Positions 32,338 to 43,528 of a DNA stretch of 64,000 bases are shown here, in pieces. Below the pieces are notes generated by a model. It made no database searches. It was not told where the DNA came from and worked only from the letters and a program-made list of their open reading frames with translations. The stretch covers positions 1,617,001 through 1,681,000 of the forward strand of contig CM044873.1 in assembly GCA_024500155.1 (NCBI GenBank), given 5' to 3'. The position numbers and the translations under genes were made by a program. Every line of letters starts with the position of its first letter. Position 1 is the stretch's first letter. The stretch comes from Chenopodium formosanum. Taxonomy: Eukaryota > Streptophyta > Magnoliopsida > Caryophyllales > Amaranthaceae.

Positions 32338-35300
32338 CTAAAGTACATTCTCGACATAATATTTTTTGAGGACACCCGTATTCCAGACGTTTTTTAACGG
32401 TACGCCCTCTAGAGTCATAAGCCGATACGATCCTTGGCGAACTTTCTCATACACTTGATAGGGTCCTTCCCAGTTCGCAGTCAGCTTGCCATCGGAATTC
32501 CCCCTACCCGTTGCTGTCGTTCGACGAAGGACCAAATCACCCTCTTCCAGGGGCCGGTAGTTGACTCTCTTGTTGTACGCTTGACTCATACGACTCTTAT
32601 AAGCTGCTGACTTGATGGCAGCCGTAAGTTGAATCTCAGGTAAGAAGTCTAATTGCTGTCGTAGGAGCAAGTCGTTTTGATCCTCACAAAAATGCTGGAT
32701 ACGAAACGTGGGGAGTCCTACTTCAGCCGGAACGACGGCTTCGGAGCCGAAAGCAAGGTTGTATGGCGATTCTCCGGTGGTTTCCCGTGTTGTTGTTCTA
32801 TTTGCCCATAATATTTCCGGGACCAGATCTGCCCACAAGCCTTTGGCATCTTCGACTTTCTTTTTCAGCGCCGTTAATATCTGCTTATTTGCGGCTTCCG
32901 CTTGACCATTTGACTGAGGGTGGCAGACGGCCGCATATGCAAATTTTACTTTGTATATGCTAAGGAAGTTCTTAACCGGATTGCAATCAAATTGGGAGCC
33001 GTGATCAAAAACCATGGCGACCGGTAGCCCAAATCGGGTGAATATACTCTTCCATACGAACTTCTTAACTTCGCTGGCTGTTATTCTAACTACCGGCTCT
33101 GCTTCTATCCATTTAGTGAAGTAGTCAATCCCCACTATCAGGAATTTTCGGTTCCCTATCGCCGACGTAAAAGGTCCGATAATGTCCATTCCCCATTGTG
33201 CAAACGGTATTGGATTTAGGATTGGTGATAGATCATTTGGTGGCTGATTTATTGCCGGTCCAAATTTTTGACATTTATCGCACCTTTTCGCGTATGCTAA
33301 AGTGTCGACATTCATTGTTGGCCAATAATATCCCCTTTTCATAGCTTCCAAGGACATTGATCGGCCTCCAGCGTGATTTCCACAATCCCCTTCATGGATC
33401 TCCTCTATCAGCCTAGCTGACTCGTAGGCCGTAATACATCTTCGCAAAGGTAAAGAGAACCCCCTTTTATACAGCATTCCTTTGAACATGACAAACCAGA
33501 CACTATCCTTCTTTATTTTCTGGGGTTGAACTTTGTCAGCCGGTAGAGCGTTGTGCACCATATACGCCAGTATGCCATCATACCATTCTTTGCCTTTAAC
33601 CACGCAATTGACCTCTTTTGGAGCGTTGTCGGGGTCAATGCTCTTATGCTCTAGGAGTTCCACCATCACAGTACGCTCTAGATCATTGAAACTTGAACTT
33701 GCCAGTTTCGCCAAGGCGTCTGCCTGTGTGTTTTGCGCTCTCGGCACCAAATGTATCTCGAACGACTCCAAGTCAGCCGTTATTGCTTTAAGTTTTGCCA
33801 GGTAAGCCATCATTGTTTGTTCCTTGGCTTCATAGGTACCGTCAAATTGACTCGCCACCAATTGTGAGTCGGTCGTGAGCACTACCCGCCTTGCTTCAGC
33901 CGCCACACATAATTGCACCCCCGCAAGCGCTGCCTCGTATTCAACTTCATTTTTCGAGGCCTTGAACTTGAATTTGACGGCATATTCGAATATGTCACCT
34001 TGCGGTGATGTCATGACTATACCGGCTCCAGAGCCTGTGGATGCTGAGGAGCCGTCAACGGAAACCTTCCACACTCCGCTGATTTCTTCTTCTTCTATGT
34101 AGGATGCTTCCACAATGAAATAAGACAAAGCCTGAGCCTTTATCGATACTCGTGGCTTGTAAATTATAGCATATTCCGACAATTCCACCGCCCACTTAAG
34201 CAACCTTCCTGACGTCTCCATCTTCTGTAGGGACTTCTCTAACGGCTGGTTTGTTAAAACATCAATGGTATGCGCATCGAAATATGGTCTAAGTTTTCTT
34301 GCTGCTATTACCACTGCATATGCAATCTTTTCTATCAGAGGATACCTTCTCTCGGCTGCGTTCAAGACGTGGCTCACAAAATAAATTGGCAATTGCACCC
34401 TTTTTCGGTCTACTATCAGCACTGCTGCAACCGTTTTCGGAGATGCCGAGACATACAACTGCAGGCTTTCTCCCTGTTCCGGCCGTGCTATGGTCGGGAG
34501 AGACCTTAGATGGTTTTTGACCACCTCTAACGCCTTTGCTTGCTCTTCTCCCCAAGTGAACGTTTTATTTTGTCGAAGCACTACAAAGAACGGTAAGGCT
34601 TTATCAGCTGATTTGCTAATAAATCTTGTCAGCGCCGCCATGCGGCCTGTAAGTTTTTGTATATCCTTTATTGACTTGGGTTGCGGCAGGCTTAGTATTG
34701 CTTCTATTTTGTCGGGATTTGCATCTATCCCCCTTTCACTAACCATGAATCCCAAGAACTTCCCCGAACGAACCCCGAAGACGCATTTCTCCGGATTGAG
34801 CTTCATTCGGTACTGACGCAAAGTTTCGAATGTTTCCTTTAAATCCGCAACATGATCACCGGCTAACCGGCTTTTCACGATAGAGTCATCAACATATACC
34901 TCCACATTTCTTCCTTTCTGATGTGCGAAAACTTTGTCTACCAATTTTTGATATGTTGCCCCGGCATTTCGTAGCCCAAACGGCATTGGCTTGTAACAAA
35001 ATACTCCGGCATCAGTGATAAAAGCCGCCTTCATTCTGTCCGGTGCATACAGGCTAACCTGATGATATCCCGAGAATGCATCCATGAAACTAAGCAGGGC
35101 GTGGCCGGAAGTTGAATCTACCAGCCTATCTATTCGGGGCAGTGGGTAGCAATCTTTTGGGCAGGCTTTATTCAGGTCAGTGAAGTCCACACACATTCTC
35201 CATTTTCCTGACGGTTTTCTCACCATGACCACATTTGCTAACCATTCAGGGTATGTACAAGGCTCGATAAAACCCGCCGCTAGCAATTTGTTTACCTCCG

Positions 35301-37866
35301 CCTGTATTGCCTCTATCTTTTCTGTCGAGAAATTTCGTTTTTTCTGCCTAACCGGTCTGGCATTTCTATCCACGTTCAGCTTGTGCACTATGACGTCTGG
35401 GTGAATCCCTGGCATTTCATCTGCTGAGAAAGCAAATACATCAGCGTTTTCCCGCAAAAGTTCTACCAGATGGCAACGGGTATCAACATCCATGTCTGAC
35501 CCCACTCGCACAGTTCTTCCCGATACCCCGGGCTGCAACTCAATTCCCACCGTCTCCCCTCCCGGCGAAGGACGGGGAACTGCTGCCGGGCGAGTATCGA
35601 AATTTTCCATCGCCAAATCACGTGCAGATACATCTCGCCCCCTTTTCTGCGTTTCCTGGTTGACTCGGGGCTGTCGGTTAGGCTGCTTCAAAGCTGTTAC
35701 ATAGCATTCTCTGGCCATTGTCTGGCCTCCCCTAACGCGCTCTGCCTTCCCTGAATTTGAAACATATACCATTGTTAAATGATATGTAGAAACTACTCCC
35801 TGCACATCGTGGATCAAGGGTCTACCGACAATGGCGTTGTACGCGGATGGCACATCAACTACCAAGAATTCCGTCATAACATCCCTGGCCGCCACGCCCT
35901 CGCCGATTCTAACTTGCAGTGCTATTCTTCCTTCCGGCCTGACTGTAGAGCCGTTGAAACTGATAATTGGGTATGATACCGGGGTGAGGTACTTCCGGCC
36001 TATTCTCATTGCATCAAATGCCTCTGCAAACAGGATGTTAGCAGAACTTCCTCCGTCGACCAACACGCGCTTGATGTTGGCTCCATTGACCGTCAGAATT
36101 AAAACCAATGGATCATCGTGAGGAAAGACCAAACCTTTGGCGTCTGCCTCTGAAAAGGACACCGCCGGCATGGACGCGGGCCTTGGTCGTTCATCTATGC
36201 CTAGTGCGTTTACGGTATGTCGGTGTTCAGACAGACTCTTTTTCGCCCCGCTAACTGAGCCCCCATGAACCGGACCACCGGTAATAACCTCTATGGTGAT
36301 CTTGTGTCCTGGTACATTGTTCCTTTGCCGGTATTCCCCGTTGTGGTTTCGCCGAAGAGTGTCGTCCTGCATGGACGACTCACCTTGCCTTCGGTATTCG
36401 CTCTGTCTGGGCTGCGGGGCTTGCTGCCGGCTTGGCCCTGCCTGAGCTCGATACTGAGTCAGATGACCCCTTCTGATAAGGTCCTCTATATTTTCCTTCA
36501 GCTGAGTGCATTCCTCCGTATAATGGCCGATATCCCTGTGAAACATGCAGTACTTCTTTGTATCCCGACCCTTGGTTATCATTGGTGTCGGTCGTGTCCA
36601 TTCTTCTCGGTGTTGATTTATCGAATATATCGCCGCCCTGGGTGTGTTCAATTGCGTGTAGCTGCTGTACCGGCCAAGACCTCTGGGTGGCCTAGCGGCT
36701 CTTGGCTGGTTTGACTGCTGTTGTGGTCTAGTCGCTCCGCCGACATAAGAATGAGGCGCAACGCCACCATTCTGCCTTCGTGAGGGCTCTGCTGCCGCTA
36801 TCTGACTACTGGTTTTCAGCAACTCCTCGCTTTTGATGTACTCATAAGCCTTGCCAAAGGCCACGCCTAAATTTGGGAACGACTTTCTTGCCATGTATTT
36901 CTTGAAGTCGTTATCCCCTAGACCATTCATCAAGGCCATTACCGCTATTTCTTGTTGTAATTTCGGTATTGTATTAGCCTCACCATTAAACCTTCTTATG
37001 AAATCTCTAAGGGACTCATCCTTCCTCTGCCTGACCGACATAAGCTCTCCAGAAGTTCTCTGTCTGGCACTATTACTAACATACTGACCGGTAAACATTT
37101 CGACCAAGGTATCGAAGCAATCAATTGACCCGTTCTCCAAATTCGAAAACCAATCCGAGGCTGGCCCCGTAAGTGTTGTCGGGAACACCTTGCACCACAC
37201 GGCATCGGTGTCGGTATAAAGTAACATATGGCTTTCAAATGCGGCTATATACCGCTTGGGGTCTCCTTTGCCGTCAAAGGTGCACGCCGGCATTTTTATC
37301 CTTTCCATCTGCTGGTCCAGTACCTCCTGGGTAAAAGGTGATACTCTCGGCCTGACTACAGTCCTTACTCCACGCCTCAGCGGTCCGCTACTAATCTCCT
37401 GCTGTCGGGACCCTGAATCCTCTATTTGCGTCCCATGAGTCAGTTGGCGCTGACTGGGAACAATCATTCCTTGATTTTGGGGCGGTGGCGGCGGTTGTTC
37501 GTCCGCCTGGTTGAACTGGCTTGCCAGATTCACAATCACAGGAACGGCCGGTGTATTATTTCGCCCCCTGTTGGCTGCAGCTTCAGCCTCCTTCCTTTTT
37601 CGGGACATCGCCTTCATTACCCTTGCCGTTACCTCTAACTCCTCTGGGGTAAACCCCTCCATGGGGTCCAACATTCGTGCGGGGCTCCGTTCCGGTGTTA
37701 CCGGTGTGCTCACAGTATTCCTGTGAAGAAGATGGGTTTCATCCTCCACTTCAATCTCGGGTATTGCATTGACGGTCTTGTTTGCATTGACATTCAAAGT
37801 GCTGCTATCATACTGACGGTTTTCGGTGTTTGCTGTCGGTGTTATGCGTTCCTGATTTTCTTCCAT
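32338..37866 (-). CDS. Gag-Pol polyprotein, Tat-lineage Ty3/gypsy, copy 1 (intact, 1842 aa)
   Basis: One frame from ATG 37866 to TAG. Gag homology at about residues 175-350 ('FDGKGDPKRYIAAFESH') with a variant zinc knuckle C-x2-H-x4-H-x4-C at 440-453 (second Cys replaced by His). Aspartic protease 'LVDGGSSA' with Asp604. Reverse transcriptase at about 855-1040 with 'FMDAFSGYHQ' and 'YVDD' (991-994). First RNase H at about 1105-1240 lacks the usual catalytic Asp ('LYVSAS'); a second RNase H at about 1265-1390 keeps D1271, E near 1309, D1333 and D1383. Integrase has H1491, H1498, C1529, C1532 and catalytic D1561, D1621, E1657. No chromodomain. Gag and Pol are fused without frameshift. It differs from copy 2 at one residue (K282). 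Confidence 0.95.
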   Translation of the reverse strand: MEENQERITPTANTENRQYDSSTLNVNANKTVNAIPEIEVEDETHLLHRNTVSTPVTPERSPARMLDPMEGFTPEELEVTARVMKAMSRKRKEAEAAANRGRNNTPAVPVIVNLASQFNQADEQPPPPPQNQGMIVPSQRQLTHGTQIEDSGSRQQEISSGPLRRGVRTVVRPRVSPFTQEVLDQQMERIKMPACTFDGKGDPKRYIAAFESHMLLYTDTDAVWCKVFPTTLTGPASDWFSNLENGSIDCFDTLVEMFTGQYVSNSARQRTSGELMSVRQRKDESLRDFIRRFNGEANTIPKLQQEIAVMALMNGLGDNDFKKYMARKSFPNLGVAFGKAYEYIKSEELLKTSSQIAAAEPSRRQNGGVAPHSYVGGATRPQQQSNQPRAARPPRGLGRYSSYTQLNTPRAAIYSINQHREEWTRPTPMITKGRDTKKYCMFHRDIGHYTEECTQLKENIEDLIRRGHLTQYRAQAGPSRQQAPQPRQSEYRRQGESSMQDDTLRRNHNGEYRQRNNVPGHKITIEVITGGPVHGGSVSGAKKSLSEHRHTVNALGIDERPRPASMPAVSFSEADAKGLVFPHDDPLVLILTVNGANIKRVLVDGGSSANILFAEAFDAMRIGRKYLTPVSYPIISFNGSTVRPEGRIALQVRIGEGVAARDVMTEFLVVDVPSAYNAIVGRPLIHDVQGVVSTYHLTMVYVSNSGKAERVRGGQTMARECYVTALKQPNRQPRVNQETQKRGRDVSARDLAMENFDTRPAAVPRPSPGGETVGIELQPGVSGRTVRVGSDMDVDTRCHLVELLRENADVFAFSADEMPGIHPDVIVHKLNVDRNARPVRQKKRNFSTEKIEAIQAEVNKLLAAGFIEPCTYPEWLANVVMVRKPSGKWRMCVDFTDLNKACPKDCYPLPRIDRLVDSTSGHALLSFMDAFSGYHQVSLYAPDRMKAAFITDAGVFCYKPMPFGLRNAGATYQKLVDKVFAHQKGRNVEVYVDDSIVKSRLAGDHVADLKETFETLRQYRMKLNPEKCVFGVRSGKFLGFMVSERGIDANPDKIEAILSLPQPKSIKDIQKLTGRMAALTRFISKSADKALPFFVVLRQNKTFTWGEEQAKALEVVKNHLRSLPTIARPEQGESLQLYVSASPKTVAAVLIVDRKRVQLPIYFVSHVLNAAERRYPLIEKIAYAVVIAARKLRPYFDAHTIDVLTNQPLEKSLQKMETSGRLLKWAVELSEYAIIYKPRVSIKAQALSYFIVEASYIEEEEISGVWKVSVDGSSASTGSGAGIVMTSPQGDIFEYAVKFKFKASKNEVEYEAALAGVQLCVAAEARRVVLTTDSQLVASQFDGTYEAKEQTMMAYLAKLKAITADLESFEIHLVPRAQNTQADALAKLASSSFNDLERTVMVELLEHKSIDPDNAPKEVNCVVKGKEWYDGILAYMVHNALPADKVQPQKIKKDSVWFVMFKGMLYKRGFSLPLRRCITAYESARLIEEIHEGDCGNHAGGRSMSLEAMKRGYYWPTMNVDTLAYAKRCDKCQKFGPAINQPPNDLSPILNPIPFAQWGMDIIGPFTSAIGNRKFLIVGIDYFTKWIEAEPVVRITASEVKKFVWKSIFTRFGLPVAMVFDHGSQFDCNPVKNFLSIYKVKFAYAAVCHPQSNGQAEAANKQILTALKKKVEDAKGLWADLVPEILWANRTTTRETTGESPYNLAFGSEAVVPAEVGLPTFRIQHFCEDQNDLLLRQQLDFLPEIQLTAAIKSAAYKSRMSQAYNKRVNYRPLEEGDLVLRRTTATGRGNSDGKLTANWEGPYQVYEKVRQGSYRLMTLEGVPLKNVWNTGVLKKYYVENVL

Positions 37867-37906
37867 GACTGGCGTAGGTTATTTGGACGATAGAAGTTAT
37901 TACTAT

Positions 37907-37924
37907 CCCCTCCTTCTAGCGCCA
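37907..37924 (-). other. Primer-binding site of internal copy 1
   Basis: TGGCGCTAGAAGGAGGGG on the minus strand, three bases after LTR B. It starts TGG, as expected for pairing with a tRNA CCA end. I do not assign the tRNA. Confidence 0.6.
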
Positions 37925-37926
37925 AC

Positions 37927-38446
37927 TGTTCCGGGTAGCTCCGGCACAGATAATCTCCGTGGGTGGGTAAAGGTTTACCGTCCAATTGCGCACCTACACA
38001 GTCAACACAGATAAGCTAACCCGGGGGTTATCCGGGAATAACCTCTCCGATGCTAAAGTCAGCAATCCGGTAAGAAGAAAGAATGAAGAGAGAGAAAGTG
38101 TTTAAGTATATAGAGAGAGAGAGAGAAATTGTTTAAGTATATAGAGAGAGAGAGAGAAATTGTTTAAGTATATAGAGAGAGAGAGAGAAATTGTACCTTT
38201 GGGTGAATATTTGCTTGGGTATATATAGAAGAATAACCAAGCTGGTGCCACCTATAACGATAGGTGGCAAACCGACCTCATAAGCAACAGGTGCCTACGT
38301 GGCCTCAAGCAGCTCCCCACGTGGCCGTTTAAAAAGGCCGTTATGGGTACTTAAACTTTCTTATTAATCTTATTAATCAGTTGTTCCTGTGTTATGATTG
38401 TCTCTTATCGGCTAATTAGGTATTACTACCGGTATTATCCCGTACA
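37927..38446 (-). repeat. LTR B (shared, internal)
   Basis: 520 bp. It serves as 5' LTR of internal copy 1 and 3' LTR of internal copy 2. All three GA-repeat units have the short tatata form. Confidence 0.95.
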
Positions 38447-38602
38447 ACTAGCCCCCCAAGTGAGGGCGTCGGTGGAACCGGCGGGCTCACTTGTAACTGT
38501 GATAATAATTAAATCCGATTGAGGTATCGAGAGTTCTTTGGAATTTGAAATGTGAGTTTCGCTCCTTAACTGAGTAAAGTACCGACAATACGATGGGCGA
38601 TG

Positions 38603-38847
38603 TTACAAAAAATCTCTAATTTGCCCCTGAAGTGACCAAATTGCCGATAGTAATTTGGTCATTAAAAACTTAGCGAGATTTTACAAAAAATCTCTAAATT
38701 GCCCCTGAAGTGACCAAAATACCGATAGTAATTTGGTCATTAAAAACTTAGCGAGATATTACAAAAAATCTCTAAATTGCCCCTGAAGTGACCAAAATAC
38801 CGATAGTAATTTGGTCACTAAAAACTTAGTGAGATTTTACAAAGAAT
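38603..38847. repeat. 78-bp tandem repeat block, internal copy 2
   Basis: As in copy 1, but the third unit reads gcgagatatt instead of gcgagatttt, a change shared with copy 3. Confidence 0.8.
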
Positions 38848-39415
38848 CTCTAAATTTGGTGTAGATTTAGTAAAATCTTCGATTCCTCCCTTTAGTGAGC
38901 AATGTATCGGTAGTAAGCATGTCATAATAATGGGAAATTTAAAAATTTAAAAATTTCAAAATCTTATGGGCGGGATAACTTTAAAGTTAGTGGGGCACGT
39001 GTCATTCATCCTGCGTTCTAGATTGCGAAAAGGCGTTTTTCCCCAGCCGTTGGATCGCATGCACAAACTGTCACTTCAACTGCCACTGTTCATGGGGGTA
39101 TTTAAACCTCGAAAATCAGAAATTTTCCTCATTTACACTTTATTTCCAAAAATTTTCTCCAAAGCATTTTCTGCGAACACACTTAGGGTTTCGTCGATCG
39201 ATTTGCATCAACAAAAGGGGAAAAATTCCAGTTGCTTGCTCAAAGATCCAAGTTTCTGAACTTTCCGACCTTGGTGTTTTTGTCAGTTCTTTCCTGCGAA
39301 GTTCAGCTGACTCTACGAGGTAAAAAGCCCTAACCCTTTATTTAATTTGGTAATTTAGAGCGTCAATTGCCTGTTTTACGTTAGTGTTGCGTCTGCGGTT
39401 GTATTTGTTAAGTTT

Positions 39416-41798
39416 ATGCCTGAATTTGTTCAAAACTCGACTTCGGGTAAGGCCGGCGAGGCTGACCCGTTTGCACCCTTGTCCTCAGCTCCAGTGAACG
39501 AAGTTGAAAATTCTTGTCAGCCTACCTGGTCTAATATTTTAGAAGACGTTGAGATCATCTCAGTCTCCCCGATAAGTATTTGCCCTCAATTGCACTCTAC
39601 TTTCGAGATAATTCAATACGGGTCCAACTTAGGCAAGATAGGTCGTAAGACAACAACAATGCCGAGAACCAAAAGAACTAGTTATGAGCCTGAGGAAGGT
39701 GAAACTTCTAAGCACCGTGAAGGTAAAGAACCTGTGGTTGAGGAAGGTTCTGATATCGGTGACGAACACATACAGTCTGTAGAGAGATCTTTAGAGGAGA
39801 TGGGTGAGGAGAGTGTGGGTAACAGTGGAGATGAAGGTGTAGGTGAGAGTGAAGATGAAGAATCCGGTAGTGGGGATGGCGGCCAGGATACCGAGGGTGA
39901 GAGTGAGCAAAGAGTGAGAGTGAGGGAGGGTGAGGCCGCTGAAAGAAGCGATGCCGTCATGAAAGAAGAGAGCGTAGATGAGGGGTATGACTCTGAGAAT
40001 GACGATCCAAAATACCGACAACCTCTTGAGATAAAGGCCGAGTATAAGGTCGCGTCAACGAAAGTTGACCCAGACTGGCTTGCAAAGGCTACCGAGAAAG
40101 AATATTGCCGTATCGGTGCTCATTTCTTCAATCTCCCTGACGGCTATGATTTGAAATTACCCAAAGAGGGTCAAACTGCTCTTGACTGTCCTGACGGTCA
40201 TATAGTCGTATATGCGAAACACCTTGAGTATGGCTTACGGTTCCCGCTGCATCCTTTTATCGAGAAAATTTTCAGGGCTTGGAATGTGTGCGTGGCACAG
40301 CTGACACCCATTTCTATCCGTAATCTGATCGCATTGGTATGGGTAATGATATTTATGGACTTCCCTCTTACTTTGAATTTATTTCGCACCCTTAATTGGC
40401 TAAAGAGAGACAGTCAGTCACTAGGGTTTTGGTCATTGTTCACGGCCCCGGGCAAATGCACAGTCTGGCCGAAACTGACCAGTTGTAAAGGTTGGATGGA
40501 GAATTTCTATTTTTTAAGTGTTCCTGAAGAATACAGAGTTCGCAGGCGTTTCTACCCTGCTCATAGCATGTTCGATACTATTAGGCGTAGGGGATTAGGT
40601 GAGGTAGAGAAGTATGCTTGTAAATTTTTTGACTGTACATATGTAAGGGCCGGTAGTAAGAATAAAGCTGTACCGGGGGTGTGGCTACCCAACTGTAATT
40701 ATATCTTGGGTAACGCCCCTTTGTCTCATGTCGGTCTCTGCTGGACTGACGCATTTGGTATGGCTCTTCTCATATTAACAGTTTTGCTTTATTTATTGTT
40801 ATAATTTTTTATTATTTATTATTTTAGTATTCATTGCCGTCATATTTCACTTACACGCTTTTATTGGAGTACCTTGATGCCTAAAACCAGTTATTTCAAA
40901 ATAACTGACTGCCCTGTCGGTATCTTTAATTTTAGTGTATCTGAGCTTCATATCTCGTACTTGTATTCATTCTTCGTGTGCTTGTCATGGTGCAGGTATT
41001 AATAAGTTAGACTTTGCTACCTTGGGTTTACATCCTGACGGCAGGGTAAAATATCAGTGCCCTCCAAATCCAAGGCACAGTTACGATACCTTGCCCGTTT
41101 ATTGCACACGCGCTCACAAAGGGAAGAAGAGAAGGCCGCAAGACATGACTTCCAACGAGCAGCGTAAAACCAGAGTCCCTCGAACCCTTCTGGTCAGACG
41201 TGGCGGGGCAAATACTCAAAAAAGGTCTAGCGACCTCTCCGACCGTGACCAGAACAAGAAACGGAAACAAGAAGAGGCCGCTACCGCTCAGCAAAAGCCG
41301 ACAGATCCCTTCAAGGATCTGAATATTGTGAATCTAGAGGACGACGCCCCTACCGGCGTCAGGAGACTTAATATCACCTTGCGCAGGCCTACCGAGGCAA
41401 CTGTTACTGCGCCTGAGAAAGTGATAACGGCTGAAAAGTCGGTAGCGGCCGAGGAGTCTTCTCTGAGACAAACCAGAGTGTCGGCCAGGTCTACTAGCAG
41501 CAAGAACGCCTTCATTCCCGTGACGGTTGGGGACTACATCGAGGTTCCGCGTGTCAAGGTCCCTACCGAGGTTGCTGAGGAATTCTTGGTCCCTAGCGGC
41601 AATGCTGGTGAGCCGTGGCATCCCCGAATTAACGTGAATAGGGGGGAGTCTGTTATTTGTGACGACCCCAATACCGGCGGGAGCATGGGCTGGAGAGTAT
41701 TGAAGGACCTGGCCACACCTGCAGATAGGCCTGTCGACAAGCTTATCGCCCCTTGCGGCCAAATGATGAATGACATGCTCCGGGTATGCACTTCCTAT

Positions 41799-41843
<45 letters not shown>

Positions 41844-42558
41844 TGCATAGTTGTGAATTTAACTCTCCTATCCCTTCCCCTTTTTACAGACTGTCAACTC
41901 GGCAGTGGAGGTGGTACATATGTACCGGTATTACCAGCGCTGCCATGACCAGGCCGAGGCCAAGTTGAAAAAGAGCGAGGATGGCCGACAAGCTGTTACT
42001 AAGGAGAAGGATACGCTGACGGCAAAAGTCAAAACGCTGGAGAACAACATGATTGTTCTGAACACCAAGCTAGCCGATCAGGAATCCATGAAGAAAAAGA
42101 TCACAGATCTCGAGCTGCAGCTGAAGACAGAGAAGGAGGCCAGGAAGAAATTGGAGGAGAGCTTGAGAAAAGCTGAAGAGGACAAGCCTGGTATCAGGCG
42201 TCGAGCAATCAACCGGTTCATGCAGTCTAACCATTACCGGAATTTGCTGGTGGACCGGTACACTGGTGGATGGGTAGCTGCGCACCGTTGTGTCTGCAAG
42301 GCCGAGGAGTGGGACGCCGACAGATGGCAGGCAGCTGAGAATGCCTACAGTGAAGATAAACATCTGTCCCCCACCAGCTACGAAGCAGACTATTTCGACA
42401 ACCCTCCTCCAATTGAAGTATTGAAGAATCTCGACCCGCGCGATTTGCTGGAAGAGGAGTTTGCCGATGACTTAATTGCCAGTCCTGTCGGTGTGGATCA
42501 GCCTGCCGGCACCTCTGAAGCTGTTTCCCAAAAGCCCCCTGAAACCAAGAAAGATTAA
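39416..42558 (+). CDS. Antisense accessory gene, copy 2 (3 exons, 932 aa)
   Basis: Exons 39416-40757, 40996-41783 and 41890-42558, with the same splice sites and phases as copy 1; intron 2 is one base shorter in its poly(T). The frame is intact. Residue differences from copy 1 include EGESEQ for EGGSEQ, EAAER for EATER and YPAHS for YPTHS; copy 3 shares all of these. The preserved frame and splice sites in a second unit support the gene model but are weak evidence of selection, because the units are very young. Confidence 0.72.
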
Positions 42559-43528
42559 CGGGGCGGGCAGCTATCACCAGAATCGTGTGGGTCGTCTCTG
42601 TCTGTAATGACCAAGCCTCATTGTTAAGCTGTTTTATGTTTGTTTTTGTCAAAACAATTTTATTTTTCATAGACTTAATTTGGCCGATCTGACCCTTGTG
42701 TTTTTTGGGTGATGGCTGTCGAACTTTTATGTGTAAACCACAACAATTTCTTCTCTTCTCTTTTTTTTTTTATTTAACAAGTTTATCGTAGAAAACTGAC
42801 GTACTTTATTTATGTAGAATTAAACGGTTCTTCCGTTATATTTCCCCATTGGATGAGTTTTACCGTTAAATTCGTTCTCAAAGAAACTTACGCGCTTCTT
42901 TACTGTATTCGTTTTAATACCGTTAATACCTGTTAAACACAAAAACCCTTATAATGCCGTTATTGATGGTAAGACTATATTACTATGTTGTAATTATAAC
43001 GCCGTTCATTGGTGTCATATGTATATGTCTGCTAAACATATTTAGTTGCTTACTTATACACAAAATTTTCTAACACTTTGCCATTCTAACACTTTGCCAC
43101 TTTGCCGGTGTTTTTATTATGTTTAGACTCTTAGGCACACGCCCCCGAATTCCGTAATCAATTTCCTTAGAATTTGATTTTGGAATTCCTTATCATATTT
43201 GTTACTATCGGTACTTTCTTGTATCTGCAGCCTTTATCAGACCAAGTATTTGACAGTAGATCAGACCGTCAATTTCAACTTGCCTTGAGGCGCAATAGTT
43301 ATCTAACCTTCCTCCTTACTTGAATGAAAGAGACAGCTAGCTAGGCTGTTTATCAGATCATATCGAAAGTAGGGGATGGTCCATGTGTTGTAATACATAC
43401 TTTTGTTATTAACGGCCTTAGCCAATCGTACGTAAAGAAAATACAGTCGTGAAACCTGCCTAAAAATACAAAACGAACACAGAACAAGCCAAACCATGAC
43501 TACATGTCATGCCGATAACAAACATGGA

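Noticed and set aside
36265..36714. 149-codon plus-strand frame inside gag-pol, and similar frames at 34490, 35831 and elsewhere, repeated in units 2 and 3
   Set aside because: These are shadows of the intact minus-strand polyprotein; composition mirrors the real frame and no domain is seen.
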